Assembly (NCBI RefSeq): GCF_036850765.1
Contig: NC_089495.1
Location: 209,114,347 to 209,178,346, forward strand
Length of the DNA: 64,000 nt
From: Saccopteryx bilineata
Taxonomy: Eukaryota; Chordata; Mammalia; Chiroptera; Emballonuridae
Direction of reading: 5' to 3'
The position numbers and the translations under genes are program-made. Every line of letters begins with the position of its first letter. Within the stretch, counting starts at the first letter, position 1. Below are positions 36,545 to 47,735 of the stretch, piece after piece. The notes beneath the pieces are model-generated. The model did no database searches. It was not told where the DNA came from and saw only the letters and a program-made list of their open reading frames with translations.

Positions 36545-36935
36545 TCATTCACGGACCATGGAAGCAGAAATTGGAGCAGCCACTTTGGGAAATGGCTTGC
36601 CAGCATTTCTTAAAGCAAAACATGGGAACTTCTTCATGAAGTTGCTCCAGAAATTCTCTTCTGGGCATTTTTTCAGGAGAAACGAGTGTCTCCTACCTCA
36701 GGAACATTCACAGAGGCTTCGTTCACGGCAGCTACCCGTGTGTGCGTGCACGGGAGCGCGTGTAGGAAGACCCTGGTGTGATCACACGGTGGAACGCAGC
36801 TCAGTGACAGGGAAGGGCTGCGTGCAGTGACTCAGGTGACGGTCGCAGAGACTTTGCGTCCAGCAAAAGGAGCAGACCCAAAGGGGCACCTTCTGGACAG
36901 TTCTGTGGATGTGAAGTGTATGAGCAGGTTGGCAG
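36545..36935 (+). mobile_element. Ancient L1M fragment, sense
   Basis: The order ATTGGAGCAGCCACTTTGGG, ATGGCTTGCCAGCATTTC, AACATTCACAGAGGC, then GGTGGAACGCAGCTCAGTGAC and TCTGTGGATGTGAAGTGT follows the 3' part of old L1 elements ('ccactttggaaaacagtttggcag...gttcatagcagc...aatactactcagcaat...ccatttatatgaagt'). No frame survives. Confidence 0.65.
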
Positions 36936-36984
36936 TGGCTGTGGGGACATCACCAACATGGCGCCTTGCACAACAGCACTGTTT

Positions 36985-37101
36985 CTCTTCCCGCTTTGGA
37001 CCAGAAAGATGGCCTCACCCGGAACCAAATAGGCCAGCGCCTCAATCTTGGACCTCCGGCCCCCGGACTATATGAAGTAAATGTCTGCACTGGGAGGTAG
37101 A
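36985..37101 (+). mobile_element. Second MaLR LTR piece, sense, inverted relative to the one at 35862
   Basis: AGATGGCCTCACCCGGAACC, CAATCTTGGACCTCCGGCCC and AGTAAATGTCTGCACTGGGA are the reverse complement of 35909-36000 with about 10 percent differences. It is an LTR 3' part only. Confidence 0.78.
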
Positions 37102-37122
37102 AGTGGACTTCTACACCGGGCC

Positions 37123-37230
37123 GACAGGGTGGGGTCCCTGCTGGGGGCCGCTGCCACGCGCAGCTGTGGATGGGACGACAGGGTGGGGTCCCTTCTGGGG
37201 GCCGCTGCCACGCGCAGGTGTGGATGGGAT
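37123..37230. repeat. Two-copy 54-base tandem duplication
   Basis: GACAGGGTGGGGTCCC starts at 37123 and 37177; both copies continue through GGGGGCCGCTGCCACGCGCA to TGTGGATGGGA with two or three differences. Confidence 0.9.
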
Positions 37231-37944
37231 GCCACAGCAGCCTTGCCCCTGACCTTGAGCCTCTGTCTCATTCGGTGCCAGCATTAAGAACCGTCACATA
37301 AACATGGAAAACGGCCGGAACTCGGAGACACACTGGAACGCTCTCCAATAGCGTCCGCCCGCGTGGGAAGGGGCGTCTCCACCCTCCCCATAAGGAGCTA
37401 AAATGTGTTCTTCATAGATAAATACTTCAGACCGGGCAAACTCATCTGGATCAAATGTTAGCTTTTAAAGATGCAAATTGCAAATCCAACATCAAAACGG
37501 GAGGGTTGACAGGGGCCACCAGGAAAGGCTTAGAGGCCGTCCGAGCCAGCCCTGTTAGAAGTCAGCCCGCGGCCCCCTCCGACCCGGGCGGGACCTCACT
37601 TTGTGTTCCTGTGTCCTTGTGTGTGTGTTAGAACTCTTCACAGAGGAAATGTGACAGGGGCTAGTACGTGTGTCTCAAGCAGGTGGACCCTTCTATACGT
37701 GGGATAGGAAAGTCCCAGAAAGCCTCCGGAAGGATTTCAGCAGCAACTGTATTCTCAACTGTGTGCCTTCCCTGGGGTTTTGAAGTGTGTTATTTATGTT
37801 CTGATATTTCCAAGTAGGAGACTCTGAAAGACCAGTCAGTGCTGTCCAAGACACAGCATCAGGTCGCAGGAAGAGTTAATGTTTTAGAAAGCAGATAATC
37901 ATAACGAATCCCTGGGGGCTCACAGCGCCACGCGGGGTGTGGTG
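37231..37944. other. Unique sequence with a tandem octamer site
   Basis: ATGCAAAT at 37471-37478 is a perfect POU octamer, overlapped by TTGCAAAT at 37478-37485. The surrounding AT-rich block 37380-37510 could be a small conserved element. No exon is seen. Confidence 0.4.
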
Positions 37945-38080
37945 TGATTACCATCACATTTCCTCCGCTTTTCCCGAATGAGGGAGGAGATTAAAGAAGT
38001 GAGGTGCCCTGCCCAAGGGCACACAGCTCGAGGCTGAGTGGGGGTCTGAACCAGTCAGTCTAGGTCCTGAGAACAGGCAG
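37945..38080 (+). mobile_element. MIR SINE
   Basis: GATTACCATCACATTTCC, then GATTAAAGAAGTGAGGTG, CCCTGCCCAAGGGCACACAG and GTGGGGGTCTGAACC follow the MIR core order (element of 'aggttaagtgacttgcccaaggtcacacagct'). Confidence 0.82.
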
Positions 38081-38240
38081 CTCCACCCCAGGGGTGCTGG
38101 CTACTACCCTGACACCAGACAGGCTGGGGTTGGGGAGAAAACCCTGGTGACACTTGAATGTCTTTCCTATATGTCGTTAGGGAGATTAAGTATAACTTGT
38201 GACCACCTGTCCATACATCTACTCAGCCACTGAGTCCTTT
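38081..38240. other. Short unique spacer
   Basis: Nothing recognised. Confidence 0.4.
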
Positions 38241-38822
38241 ATCCATCCACCCACCCATCCATCCACCCATCCACACATCCTTCCACACATCCATCCATCA
38301 TCCACTCACCCATCCATCCATCCGCCCACCCATTCATCCATCCACCCATCCATCCATTCATCCATCCACCCATCCATCCATCCACCCATCCACCTATCCA
38401 TCCATCCATCCACCCACCCATCATCCGTCCACCCACCCATCCATCCACCCATCCATCCACCCATCCATACATCCTTCCACCCATCCACACATCCTTCCAC
38501 CCATCCATCCATCCACCCATCCTCCCATCCACCCATCCACCCATCCACCCACCCATCCATTCACCCACCCATCATCCACCCATCCATCCAGTCATCCACC
38601 CATCATCCACCCACCCATCCATCCATCCACCCATCCATCCACCCATCCATCCACCCCCCATCCATCCATCCACCCATCCATCCATCCATCCACCCATCCA
38701 TCCATCCACCCATCCATCCATTCATCCATCCATCCATCCATCCAACCATCCATCCATCCACCCACCCACCCACCCACCCACCCACCCATCCACCCATCCA
38801 CCCATCCATCCATCCTCCCATC
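38241..38822. repeat. (TCCA)n array, about 580 bases
   Basis: CCATCCAT and CACCCATCCA words with occasional ATCATCC and TTCATCC variants, strongly C/A/T and almost free of G on the plus strand. Frames encode long His-Pro-Ser-Ile-Thr or Trp-Met-Asp-Gly chains which are not genes. Confidence 0.96.
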
Positions 38823-41800
38823 CGTTGTACACGTTGGGGATTCCACAATCAGTGAGGCTGACACGGCCACTCCTTTCATGAGCCTCATGTTCTTACTGTC
38901 CCGTCTTCGCCATCCTGCACCACCATCAAAAGGGGAACTGCTCTGTGTCCCGATGAGGCCCCACTGAGCACCTGCTCGGGGCCCCTGTACTGCGAATCTG
39001 GTTTCCTGACAGCATGAGCCCTGTCCTGCCCGTGGAGTATGACGTGGGCTGTGGGCCTGTCACCTGTGCCCTTCATTCTCTTGAGGGACGTTCCCTGTAC
39101 ACCCAGTTTGTTGAGGGCTTTTATCATTAATGGGTGTTGGATACAAGAGTTTACCAAGTGTGGTTTGATGAACTGGGTTTACCTGCATATTTCAATAAAA
39201 AGTGGAGTGTTTTTCCCCGTGGGGATGAAATCTTTGAACAACGCTTTTCCTAACTCTCTGCTCTTGGGGAGAATGGACGTCTGTATCTGGACGTGGCGGG
39301 GGCCGTCTTGGGGTTGACCGGGTGCTGGGAGGAGATGACTTTGGGCCCAAGGAGAGGCTGAAGCAGGGCGGTGTTTGGGCACGGTCGTCCATAACTCAGC
39401 GAGCCTGGTCCAGGCTGGCACGACCGCCCAGGAGCAGACGCGAGGCTGCAGCACGGGCCCTGCATGCTCTGGGCGAGACCGGGCTCTGTGGCCTGTTTCC
39501 TCCTTCTGAACAGGAGGCCTCTGCTGGGGGCATGCGGTCCGGTCTCCCCCGGGAGACTTGCTCACTGTCTCTCAGCCTGTGTTCTCCCTCCCGCCCTCCT
39601 TCCCTCCCTCCCCCCCTCCCTCCTCTCTCTCGCTCGCTCCCGTGCTCTGCCTCGCCCCCTCTGCACAAGACCTGCCGAGGTCGACTCTTCCTCCTTGAGC
39701 CACTTGCGGGGTGTGGGACACACACCTGAACGCCAGCCGTTCCCTCTAAAGATGCCTCCGGTGCCCGTGAGCAGGTCAGGTATGTGGAGCCAGGCTGGGG
39801 CGGTGCTTCCCCTTCTGAGCTGATGGTCCTCAGCGATGGTCAGCACGGCCCTGGCCCCGTCTCTGGCTGGGACGTGTTTCTGTGTTGACCTCTATGGCAC
39901 TGTCAATCACACCGTGGATTCGGGAGGATGTCTCCAGCAGCTGATCTCTCGGAAGGCCAGTGTCTCCAGACTTCCGTGATTTGTTTCACCGCTAAAGCGG
40001 GTGAGGACAGATGGAGACAGACGTGGCACGGTGGCCGCCCGAGGCACAACCACCGGTGTGCTGAGTAGCTGGCCGTCCTGGTCCAGCACCCCGTGCCCAT
40101 CACAGCCAGGCCATCCTCACACACAGTCACCTTTGGAGAAGGTGGTCATTGGCTGCTCACTGGCCACTACCTCTCGTGTTAAGTAACCAGACATGTCTGA
40201 CACCCAGTCAGGGCTCTTCCCTTCTTGCTTGGGGCTGTGGGTCCTGGGCGTGTGGGTGGCAGTGGGAGTCCATTTCTCTGAGAGGGCCCCGTCTGCAGGC
40301 AGCCTCTCCTGCTGGAGGGAGACTTGTGGGTGTCCAGTAGGACTTGGGGCGGATGGGGATGCGTCAGGACCGGGACCTGGTGGGTCTGGAGCTAAAAGGA
40401 ATGAAGGAGCTGGAGGAGGAGAGGTGTGGGCTGACCTCCCCGAGGCACCGTGGAAAAAGACATCTCAGCAGGGCGAGGCATCTCCCTGTTCGGTGGGCGC
40501 TGGAATGTAGGGGCACAGGGAGCCTGTGAGGAGGTCTCGGGACCACTTTCCTTTACGTTTGTTGATTGTTGCCACGAGGCCATAAGGTATTCCCGCATGG
40601 AGGCCAGCGGCTGGAGGCGGTCCTCACCCTCCTGCGTCCAGTGACAGGAACACCTCTGCCAGAGTCAGAGGTCACGGAGCACGTGCTGTGGACTCCCGGC
40701 GTCTTCCCCGGTGCTGAGCACCCCTCGCTCTGGACCAAGTCCTTTCCCATCACCCGCACTCTGCTTTGTGCGTGACTCACAGAGATCCCAGTGATGGTTG
40801 CCGTGGAGGGTGACGAGGAGATGGTGCTGTGCGGGCTAGGCCCTCCCTCCCAGACTTCCTGAGACCCTGCCATGGAGCCGCTGTTGACGTGGCCTGGGCC
40901 GTGGACAGCAGCGAAGGCACAGAGCGTGTTGACCAGGCGGCCTCCGTAGAGTTCAGGCAGGAGCCCCCCATCCCCTCTGCAGCTTCTTTCCGGATCGTCT
41001 TGGAAGCACCGTCCCTGCAGGGATGCCTGGGTCGTAGGTGTCCAAAAGGAAGATCTTCTAAATAAAGGGCGAGGTTGTGACCATTCCTGTGAAGCCAGTG
41101 TGGAGTCCTGGCTCATGGCTCCTCATTTTCCTGTTGTGGGTCCTGCTGTTCCCAGCGGTGGTGTTTTCTTTAACAGTGTGTCTCTGACGCGCCCCGGGGC
41201 AGGGGGGAGGTGGGGGGAAGCCGGCGGCACCTCCCGGGCTGGTGAGGGCAGGGAAGCTGGCAGGCCTGGCTCAGCAACGAGATGCCCCGCGCCCTGTGGC
41301 GTCGTGAGACGGAGGCACCGTGCCCGCTCGTCTGCCCGCTCTGGACGCCCAGCAGCATTGCCGGGAAGGCCTCCCTGCTCCACATAGCATAGGGCAGGCT
41401 GGTTCTGCATGGAGGCCACTGGCTGTCCTGCCCAGCGCCATGGGTCTGCGGGCTCCACGGACAGGGCTCAGGGTCCTGCTGCTCAGAGGGCCTGGATGGA
41501 GCCTATGCCCCCCGTCCCCCAGCACAGACAGATCCAGAGGAGGGGTTAGCCGTTCTCCCGGGTCTGAAGTGTGGGTGGGAAACCACAGCCCTGTCATCCC
41601 TGAGCCCCTGCTTACGGACTGGCCACCCTGCGTTCACCAGCACGACTCCCAGCTGCGGGTGTTTGTGGACCACTGGGTGCCCTCACCTCTCCACCCCCCT
41701 CCCCGACACCCTGTTCTCAGCCCTCCGAGCGGCTGCTTCTGTCTCGGGACACAGGACCGGGCACCAGAGCCTCTGGGTGCAGCCCCTGCCCAGCCTTCTG

Positions 41801-41952
41801 CCTGGAAACCCAGCTCCAGACCAGTTTTCACAACAAACTCTCCCCTGCCCGCAGCCACCCCCACGCCAGGCAGCTGTAGGGATTGGGACCTCCCGTTCCC
41901 AAAGGGCAGAGTGGTTGGTGTCAGAGCAACGCAGAGTCAAAGGTTGCCTTAG
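38823..41952. other. Unique sequence with a CT-rich tract at 39583-39641
   Basis: No exon is recognisable. The CT-rich tract is CCCTCCTTCCCTCCC-like. Several G runs occur near 41200. Confidence 0.5.
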
Positions 41953-42044
41953 ATAGGAAGAAGGGAGGGAGGGAGAAAGGGAGGGAGGGAAAGAGAAAGA
42001 TTTAAAAAAGAAAAGGGAAAGAAGGAAGGAAGGGAAAGAGAGGG
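41953..42044. repeat. Purine-rich (GGGA/GGAA)n tract
   Basis: GGGAGGGAGGGAGAAAGG changes into GAAGGAAGGAAGGG; nearly all purine on the plus strand. Confidence 0.85.
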
Positions 42045-42419
42045 GCCAGCTCCCAGAGCAGGGAGTGACAGAGGGCTTCTGGAGTGGCCCTGTCCCTGGA
42101 GCGGCTGCTGACTTCCAGGCCGCGTGTTCTCACGGAGACGGGGACCCAGGCAGAAAGCCACTGCTCAGGTCTGCAGAGGGGGCGGGGTGAGAAGGCCCAC
42201 TGGTCAGCGCTCCCCCACCGGGACAGCGGTGTCACTAGGTCTATCTGAAGGGGACCCTCTGACTGTGCCGACTGGGGGCAGAGACGTGCAGCCTCTGGAA
42301 CCTGACCCGTGGCTGCAGGGTAGACTGTGCCCATCTGGGGAAACCGTGGCAGTGGTCACTAAAGCTGTGTGTGTGGAGGTCCCATGCCCCAGACCCCACT
42401 CTGAGGCGGACCCCTGGCA

Positions 42420-42803
42420 GAGCTGCACAAGGGGGGCACCAGAGGACAGATACAGGAGCGTTCTCAGCAGCAGGACCCACTGTGTGCCCCGACGGAAACC
42501 ACCCACACGCCCACCGACGGGAGTGGATGCGTCCAGCGTGGGACGTCTGCTCAGTGGACTAGGACGCAGCACTCAGGAAAGAACTGCGGCCTTCACAGCC
42601 AGGATGGCTCATGGACAGGACGCTGGGAGGAGGCAGAGCAGGGTCACCTCTGCAGGAGGGTGCTGGGTGGGGCCCAAGGGGCTTCTAGGAGCCCAGCAGT
42701 CCTCTCATCTTGGTCTGGAGGCTGGTCACACAGCGTATGTGTTCACTCTGAAAACCCAGCGAGCTGTACACTTGCCATTTGTGCATTTCACCAAATGTGC
42801 GTA
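42420..42803 (+). mobile_element. Ancient L1M 3' fragment, sense
   Basis: GCGTTCTCAGCAGCAGGACC, GGAAACCACCCACACGCCC, then GGCTGGTCACACAGCG, GTTCACTCTGAAAACCCAGC and GAGCTGTACACTTGCC match in order the end of old L1 elements ('gttcatagcagc...ggttacacaggtg...aaattcatcgagctgtacactt'). Confidence 0.75.
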
Positions 42804-42831
42804 GGTGGGTGGGTGGGTGGAGAGAGAGAGA
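42803..42831. repeat. (GGGT)n then (AG)n tract
   Basis: GGTGGGTGGGTGGGTGG followed by AGAGAGAGAG, sitting at the 3' end of the L1 fragment. Confidence 0.85.
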
Positions 42832-42964
42832 CTGCTCTGTTCTAGGGGCAGTTACGCTCGGACACAGCTGCCCTCCCATGCTCTCGGCCTTCGCCTGGAC
42901 TGCTGCCCCTTCCGCACAGATTGTCCTGCACTGGCCTTGTTTGCACTGCTCCCTGTTCAGGGGT

Positions 42965-43115
42965 GACAACAAAATGACCATAACAGTGGCAGCTTATATG
43001 TGACTGCTCACCCCTTCCAGAGACCGCTCTCCACTCATGAACTCACTCAGCCTTCAGACAGCCCTTGAGGTGGAGGCTGTTAGTATGGCCCTCTCACAAA
43101 CCGGACAGGTGTGTC
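42965..43115 (+). mobile_element. MIR SINE
   Basis: ATAACAGTGGCAGCTTATAT, ACTCATGAACTCACTCAGCC, GACAGCCCTTGAGGTGG and GGCTGTTAGTATGGCCC follow MIR landmark order ('agctaacatttattg...ctcatttaatcctcacaacaaccctatgaggtaggtactatta'). Confidence 0.72.
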
Positions 43116-43176
43116 TCCAGTACCAGGCAGGACATCAGTGTCCAGTGCTGTTTGTGGGATGGATGGACAGAGACAT

Positions 43177-43241
43177 GATGGATGGATGGATGGATGGATG
43201 GATGGATGGATGGATGGATGGGTGGATCAGTGGATGGATGG
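43177..43241. repeat. (GGAT)n microsatellite
   Basis: GATGGATGGATGG runs to about 43221, then continues imperfectly. It is the reverse of the TCCA arrays at 23931 and 38241. Confidence 0.95.
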
Positions 43242-43789
43242 GAGTATGGGTGAGATTTTCAAAAACTGTTCCCTCTGACCCCTCCCTCTGAGCCTGTCTG
43301 GCACCTGGATGTCTGCAGGTTCGTGACTTCTGAGAAAGGCCCCAGAGGCACCGGCATGCTAGAGCGCTGGCAGTGTGGCTTAGAGCGGTGTTTCCTACCT
43401 GGAGGTGCCCATTGGGACAGACTCCTGCCCCCCCCCCCTTCGGAGATTCCGCCTCATCAGGTCCCTGGTGGGTCCTGGGACCCAGAACAAGCCCCGGTGA
43501 GCTCCTGCCAGCTGACCTGTGGGCCCCGCCCGAGAGCCCAGGGCGGGAAGTGCTCTCCAGTGCCTCTGGTGCCCTGTCTCTCGCGAGAGACTTCGTCCTG
43601 TTTCCCTGAAATCCTGTTAATTGGACTAAGCAGAGATAATGAGAGGACAGCTTACAGGGCACGTCTGCAGAGTGGGTGTGCGCACGCAGGGGAGGGGGTG
43701 CCTGGGCTTCGGCAGCCTCCCCCGAACGTGAGTCCGCACTCAGCTTTGAAGCCTGCCCGCCCATCCGTCCCTCCGAGTGCCAGGCGGCC
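43242..43789. other. Unique sequence, no gene seen
   Basis: A C10-11 run lies near 43427-43437; no exon or repeat family is recognised. Confidence 0.5.
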
Positions 43790-44230
43790 GACTGCCTCGG
43801 AGCCGGGGCCCGGGGCCGGGGCCGGGGCCGAAGCTCGCGAGGCCTGAACAGCTTGGTGTGTAATTGCAGGAAGAGACGGGGAACCTGCCGAGCGCGGCAG
43901 GATCCAGGGCCTTATCACCCCCTCCGTGCGGCGGCCGCTAGCCGGAATTGCCGGCGGAATCCGCGCTATCGACTCGACAGTGACATCTTACACAGGCCGC
44001 CGTGTTCTGAGTCAACGCTGCAGCGGGGAGATTAGAGGAGGCGGGACGGGGACAATCGCCGCGTCGCTGGTGACTGATCAGTCGCGAGGCCTGCCCCCGC
44101 CCCTCCTGATTACCTGCTGTCTGGTGTGATATGCAAAGCAGTTCCTCCAGATGCATGACACCTGCGTGCACAGCACCTGAAAATTGAATCTTACTTGGTG
44201 GCCTGCAGTATAATTCATAGCTCTCCTCCA
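43790..44230. promoter_or_regulatory. CpG-rich block joined to a candidate conserved element
   Basis: The left half has CpG-dense text (GCGGCGGCCGCTAGCCGG, a NotI site, near 43930) and about four GGGGCC-type units at 43803-43830. The right half is less GC-rich, with GATTACCTGCTGTCTGG, GTGATATGCAAAGCAG (octamer-like) near 44126 and GAAAATTGAATC near 44178. No repeat family is recognised. It could be a regulatory element or the CpG island of an unseen transcript. Confidence 0.4.
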
Positions 44231-44694
44231 GCCGCCCCAGCTTCCATTCAGCTAAGAGGGCATCCTTGATTTCCTGCTGGCCAGGGGACGGAGGGAGCAG
44301 CCCGGGTCCTCACGTGTGCGCCCGGCCCCCAGACCCCGGTCTTAAGCTGCCTGCGTGCCTGGGTGACCGGAGCCGCCCACACTCGCACGTGCCCACGGTG
44401 CCTCCTTGCATAAGGGGCTGCCACTGGCATTATCGGGTGCCCTGGGGCCGCGTGTTTCGGCTTTGCTGTCGCACGTGACGTCAGACACGTGCTGGGGACC
44501 TCCCTTCCCAGTGAGCCGGTGAGGGAGGCAGGGGGCTTTAACGTGCAACGCGCACAGAGCTTTTTTAGCAATGAACCAACGAAACTGCCTCCCCACTGTT
44601 TCAAGTCATAAAACACTATTCCAGGACCATCTCTGTTTGGTGGGTCTTGGCTTGGGAGGTTCCAGGGTAGGAGAAAATCTTGCCTGGTCACAGT
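44231..44694. other. Unique sequence, no gene seen
   Basis: Nothing recognised. Confidence 0.45.
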
Positions 44695-46530
44695 GACTCT
44701 TTTTTTTAAATCAAGTCTGTCCAGGTAAAACGCACGTACACTTAAACTGAAGCTTCTTTTTTTTTTTTCCGTATTTTTCTGAAGTGAAAAGCAGGAGGGA
44801 AGCAGACAGACTCCCACATGCGCCCACTGGGATCCACCCAACATGCCCACCAGGGGGTGATGCTCTGCCCATCTGGGGTGTTGCTCTGTCACAATCAGAG
44901 CCATTCTAGCGCCTGAGGCAGAGGCCACAGAGCCATCCCCAGCGCCCGGGCCATCTTTGCTCCAGTGGAGCCTTGGCTGCAGGAGGGGAAGAGAGAGACA
45001 GAGAGGAAGGAGAGGGGGAGGGGTGGAGAAGCAGATGGGCGCTTCTCCTGTGTGCCCTGGCCGGGAATCGAACCTGGGACTTCCACACGCCAGGCCAACG
45101 CTCTACCGCTGAGCCAACTGGCCAGGGCTTAAACTGTAGCCACACATTTCCATGGGTTTTGACAGATACAGATGCTCGTGAAACCTTGGCCAAGACATAG
45201 AGCTTCCCATGGTCCCCGATAGCTCTCTCTCTGTCCCTTCACGATCCACCCTCCCATCCGCTTGTCCTGACAATGACTCGTCAGCTCAGTGTCACTTGGA
45301 ATCAGCTGGTGTTTCCTAAACGCACAGAAGTGGCATCGTGGGGGATGATGCACTGCTTCTTGGCTGGCTTCTTCCCCGCACTTGAACGATTCTGTGGTCC
45401 TCCCCTGTTATGAAGTACCTGCGCTGTGTCTCGTCACTGCCTCTGGTCACCCTGTTGCCGAGTCCCTCGTATGGAGATACATTTTATCATTCACCTGCTG
45501 ACGGACATTTTGGCTTGTGTGAGGGCGTTTGCTCCTGTGAGCTAAGACATTAAAAGTGTCTGTAGACAAGCCCTTTAAGCGTGACCTGTCTGGGGAGCGC
45601 GACTTACAGCGGAAGGGCTGTGTCTGGTCGGGGGGTGTTTAACTGTTCAAGAAATTTGCCCGACAGCTTTTCAAAGTGGTTGAACCATTTTCCATTCCCA
45701 CCGGCGGCATGAGCAGTCCACACCCTGTCCAGCAGGTGGTGTGGTCAGTCCTTTAAGTCACAGCCCTTTTGTTGAGTGTGTGGGTGGGGTCTCGCGGTGG
45801 TTGTATTTTCATATCCCTGGAGATGGATGATGCCTGACACCTTTCTGTGTTCTCATGGCCCGTTTACGTATCTAAGTGTCCACTTAAGTCACGTGTCCAC
45901 TCTTAGGGTCTGTTGATGGTTTTACGATTATTGACTTGAAGATGATCTGAGATACTGATCTGGACAGTTTTTCTTGTCTACATAAAGTGAATATATTCTT
46001 TGCCGTCTGGTGCTTGTCTTGCTTCCTTGAGAGAGGTCTGTCAAAAAGTGTTAACTTCTATTTTTGATAAAACCCAGTTTGTCAATTTTTCCCTTTTATG
46101 GTTCACATCACACTTCGTTCTATCTTAAAAATCCTTTTCTACCAGAGTCACAGCACTCTTTTCTCCTGTGCTTTCTTCTACAAGTCTTAGGGTTTACGTG
46201 TTTTGGGTTAAACTTTCTGTGTGGAGTGGGTTAAGGGTCAGTGTACCTTCTCCATAGAACTATCCAGTTGTCCAGCCCTATGTGTTGAAGAGACTTCCTT
46301 TTCATGACCCACTGGCTCTGTGTGTGTGGCTCTGCCCCTCAGCTCTCTGTCCCACGCATTGTCCCAGCTGCCGTCCTTTGACCAAAGCCCAGTGCCCGGC
46401 AACTGTCCCTTTAGAGTGGGTCTGGGGATCTGGTAGGGTCAGTCACGCCTGTGCTGGGATTGTGACTGGGGTCATCGGCCTTGCTCTCGAAGTCCCTCGG
46501 GTTGATTCTGACGTGCTGCTCCCCGGGGTG
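44695..46530 (-). mobile_element. Long antisense L1M 3' region, split by a SINE
   Basis: Landmarks of L1M in antisense run in order on both sides of the SINE at 44754-45127: GTAAAACGCACGTACACTTAAACTG (in parts) before, and GGGTTTTGACAGATACAG, ATTCACCTGCTGACGGACAT, TTCAAAGTGGTTGAACCAT, CATTCCCACCGGCGGCATGA, TATCCAGTTGTCCAGCCC with TGTTGAAGAGACTTCC, and TGCTGGGATTGTGACTGGGG after. No ORF survives. This is about 1.46 kb of L1 sequence, old by its divergence. Confidence 0.85.
44754..45127 (-). mobile_element. Rhin-type tRNA-derived SINE nested in L1
   Basis: Reverse-orientation copy: a T run and TATTTTTCTGAAG at the left (its tail), GGCCAGGGC at the right (its head). The target duplication is CTTAAACTGAAGC (44741-44753) and CTTAAACTGTAGC (45128-45140), one mismatch. 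Box B reads, in reverse, GGTTCGATTCC; box A is intact. The CTCF-like core at 44847-44860 is CCACCAGGGGGTGA, with a CpG-type C-to-T change. Confidence 0.95.
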
Positions 46531-47084
46531 AGGGTGTGCGGCCCCTGTGACTAATCCTCATGCAGGCGGCCCTGGGAGGACCAGGGGTCTGGGCCGCAGG
46601 AGGGAAGGGAAGAGAATAAAAGCCGTAGGGCGTGCGTGCAGGCCTCTGTCTGCCTTAGGAGACCCTCCCTTCCCTCTGAGGGAGGAGCGGGCAGAGCGGG
46701 CTCCACACCAGGCCTGCCGGAGTTCAGCTCACCGTCTTAAAGAGCCTGCGGAACGTCAGCTGGGTGAGGAGTGGCTCGCTGTGGAGAGGATCCGGAGTGT
46801 TGCAAACACCATGGATTTCAGGCCGGTCTAGCTCCATAGACCCACCTGCTCATCTGTAAGGTGGTATTTCTTGCAGAAGCTTGGCTTTCTTGTGTCCTGG
46901 ACATCCTGACCCTGGGAGCTGTGCTCTCCCCTTCTAGAACATGGCACCCTCCAGAGACATCCGCGTCAAGTTCCCTAACCAGCTCTGCTTAATTCCAGGG
47001 GCCCCATCAGCCAGTAGCTGATGGAATTAGCCCACCAGTGACACTGGACCCCTGGATAACTGCCCGGTTGAGCGCTGGCTTGCA
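46531..47084. other. Unique sequence, no gene seen
   Basis: Nothing recognised. Confidence 0.45.
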
Positions 47085-47340
47085 GCTGACACCCGCTGTA
47101 GTTCCATTGTCTTCTCTGAATAACCTCCCTCGGTTTTTGCATGAGGGAATTTCGCCCGGCTCTCTGAAAGCACCCTGTCAGCCAGCACCCCCTCTCTCTG
47201 CTGTTGGCGAGAATAATAGATCCATAGAAGAATTCATTTGTAACTCTAAGCCCCGAGTTAAAGATGTCCCAGGGGATAAACCTGGGTGATTTGTGGAACG
47301 CTGCAGCGTGTTTATGAGACAGAGTACGCATTCCCCATGC
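47085..47340. promoter_or_regulatory. Candidate conserved non-coding element
   Basis: Unique, AT-richer text (TTCCATTGTCTTCTCTGAAT, GAGAATAATAGATCCATAG, GAATTCATTTGTAACTC, GCGTGTTTATGAGACAG) without repeat features. SOX-like CATTGT lies near 47104. Composition-based call. Confidence 0.3.
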
Positions 47341-47454
47341 TATGAGACGGGATCAGACTGTGTTAGAGGCATCTGACTCGCCCTGCCTAACCCGGCCGCC
47401 TCTGGGGAGAGGAGGCCAGCTCTGCAGAGTGCTCCGTGCGAAACGGCCTCTCTG

Positions 47455-47735
47455 CCCATCCTGGGAGGAAGCACCTGTCCCCCCGGCCCCCATCCTGGGA
47501 GGGAGCGCCCGGCCCCCCCGCCCCCGTCCTGGGAGGGAGCGCCCGGCCCCCCGTCTTGGGAGGGAGCGCCCGGCCCCCGTCCTGGGAGGGAGCGCCCGGC
47601 CCCCCGGCCCCCGTCCTGGGAGGGAGCGCCCATCCCCCCAGCCCCCGTCCTGGGAGGGAGCGCCCGGCCCCCCGGCCCCCCGTCCTGGGAGGGAGCGCCT
47701 GGCCCCCCGGCCCCCGTCCTGGGAGGGAGTACCTG
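47455..47735. repeat. Minisatellite, nine copies of a TCCTGGGAGGGAGCGCC unit
   Basis: TCCTGGGAGGGAGCGCC-type units joined by C-rich linkers of variable length (units about 22 to 36 bases). Outer copies are degenerate (GAAGCACCTG at the left, GAGTACCTG at the right), a typical minisatellite gradient. Frames across it are Pro/Gly/Arg chains and are not genes. Confidence 0.9.

Noticed and set aside
43803..43830. GGGGCC units resembling the C9orf72 hexanucleotide
   Set aside because: Only about four imperfect units in unrelated flanking sequence.
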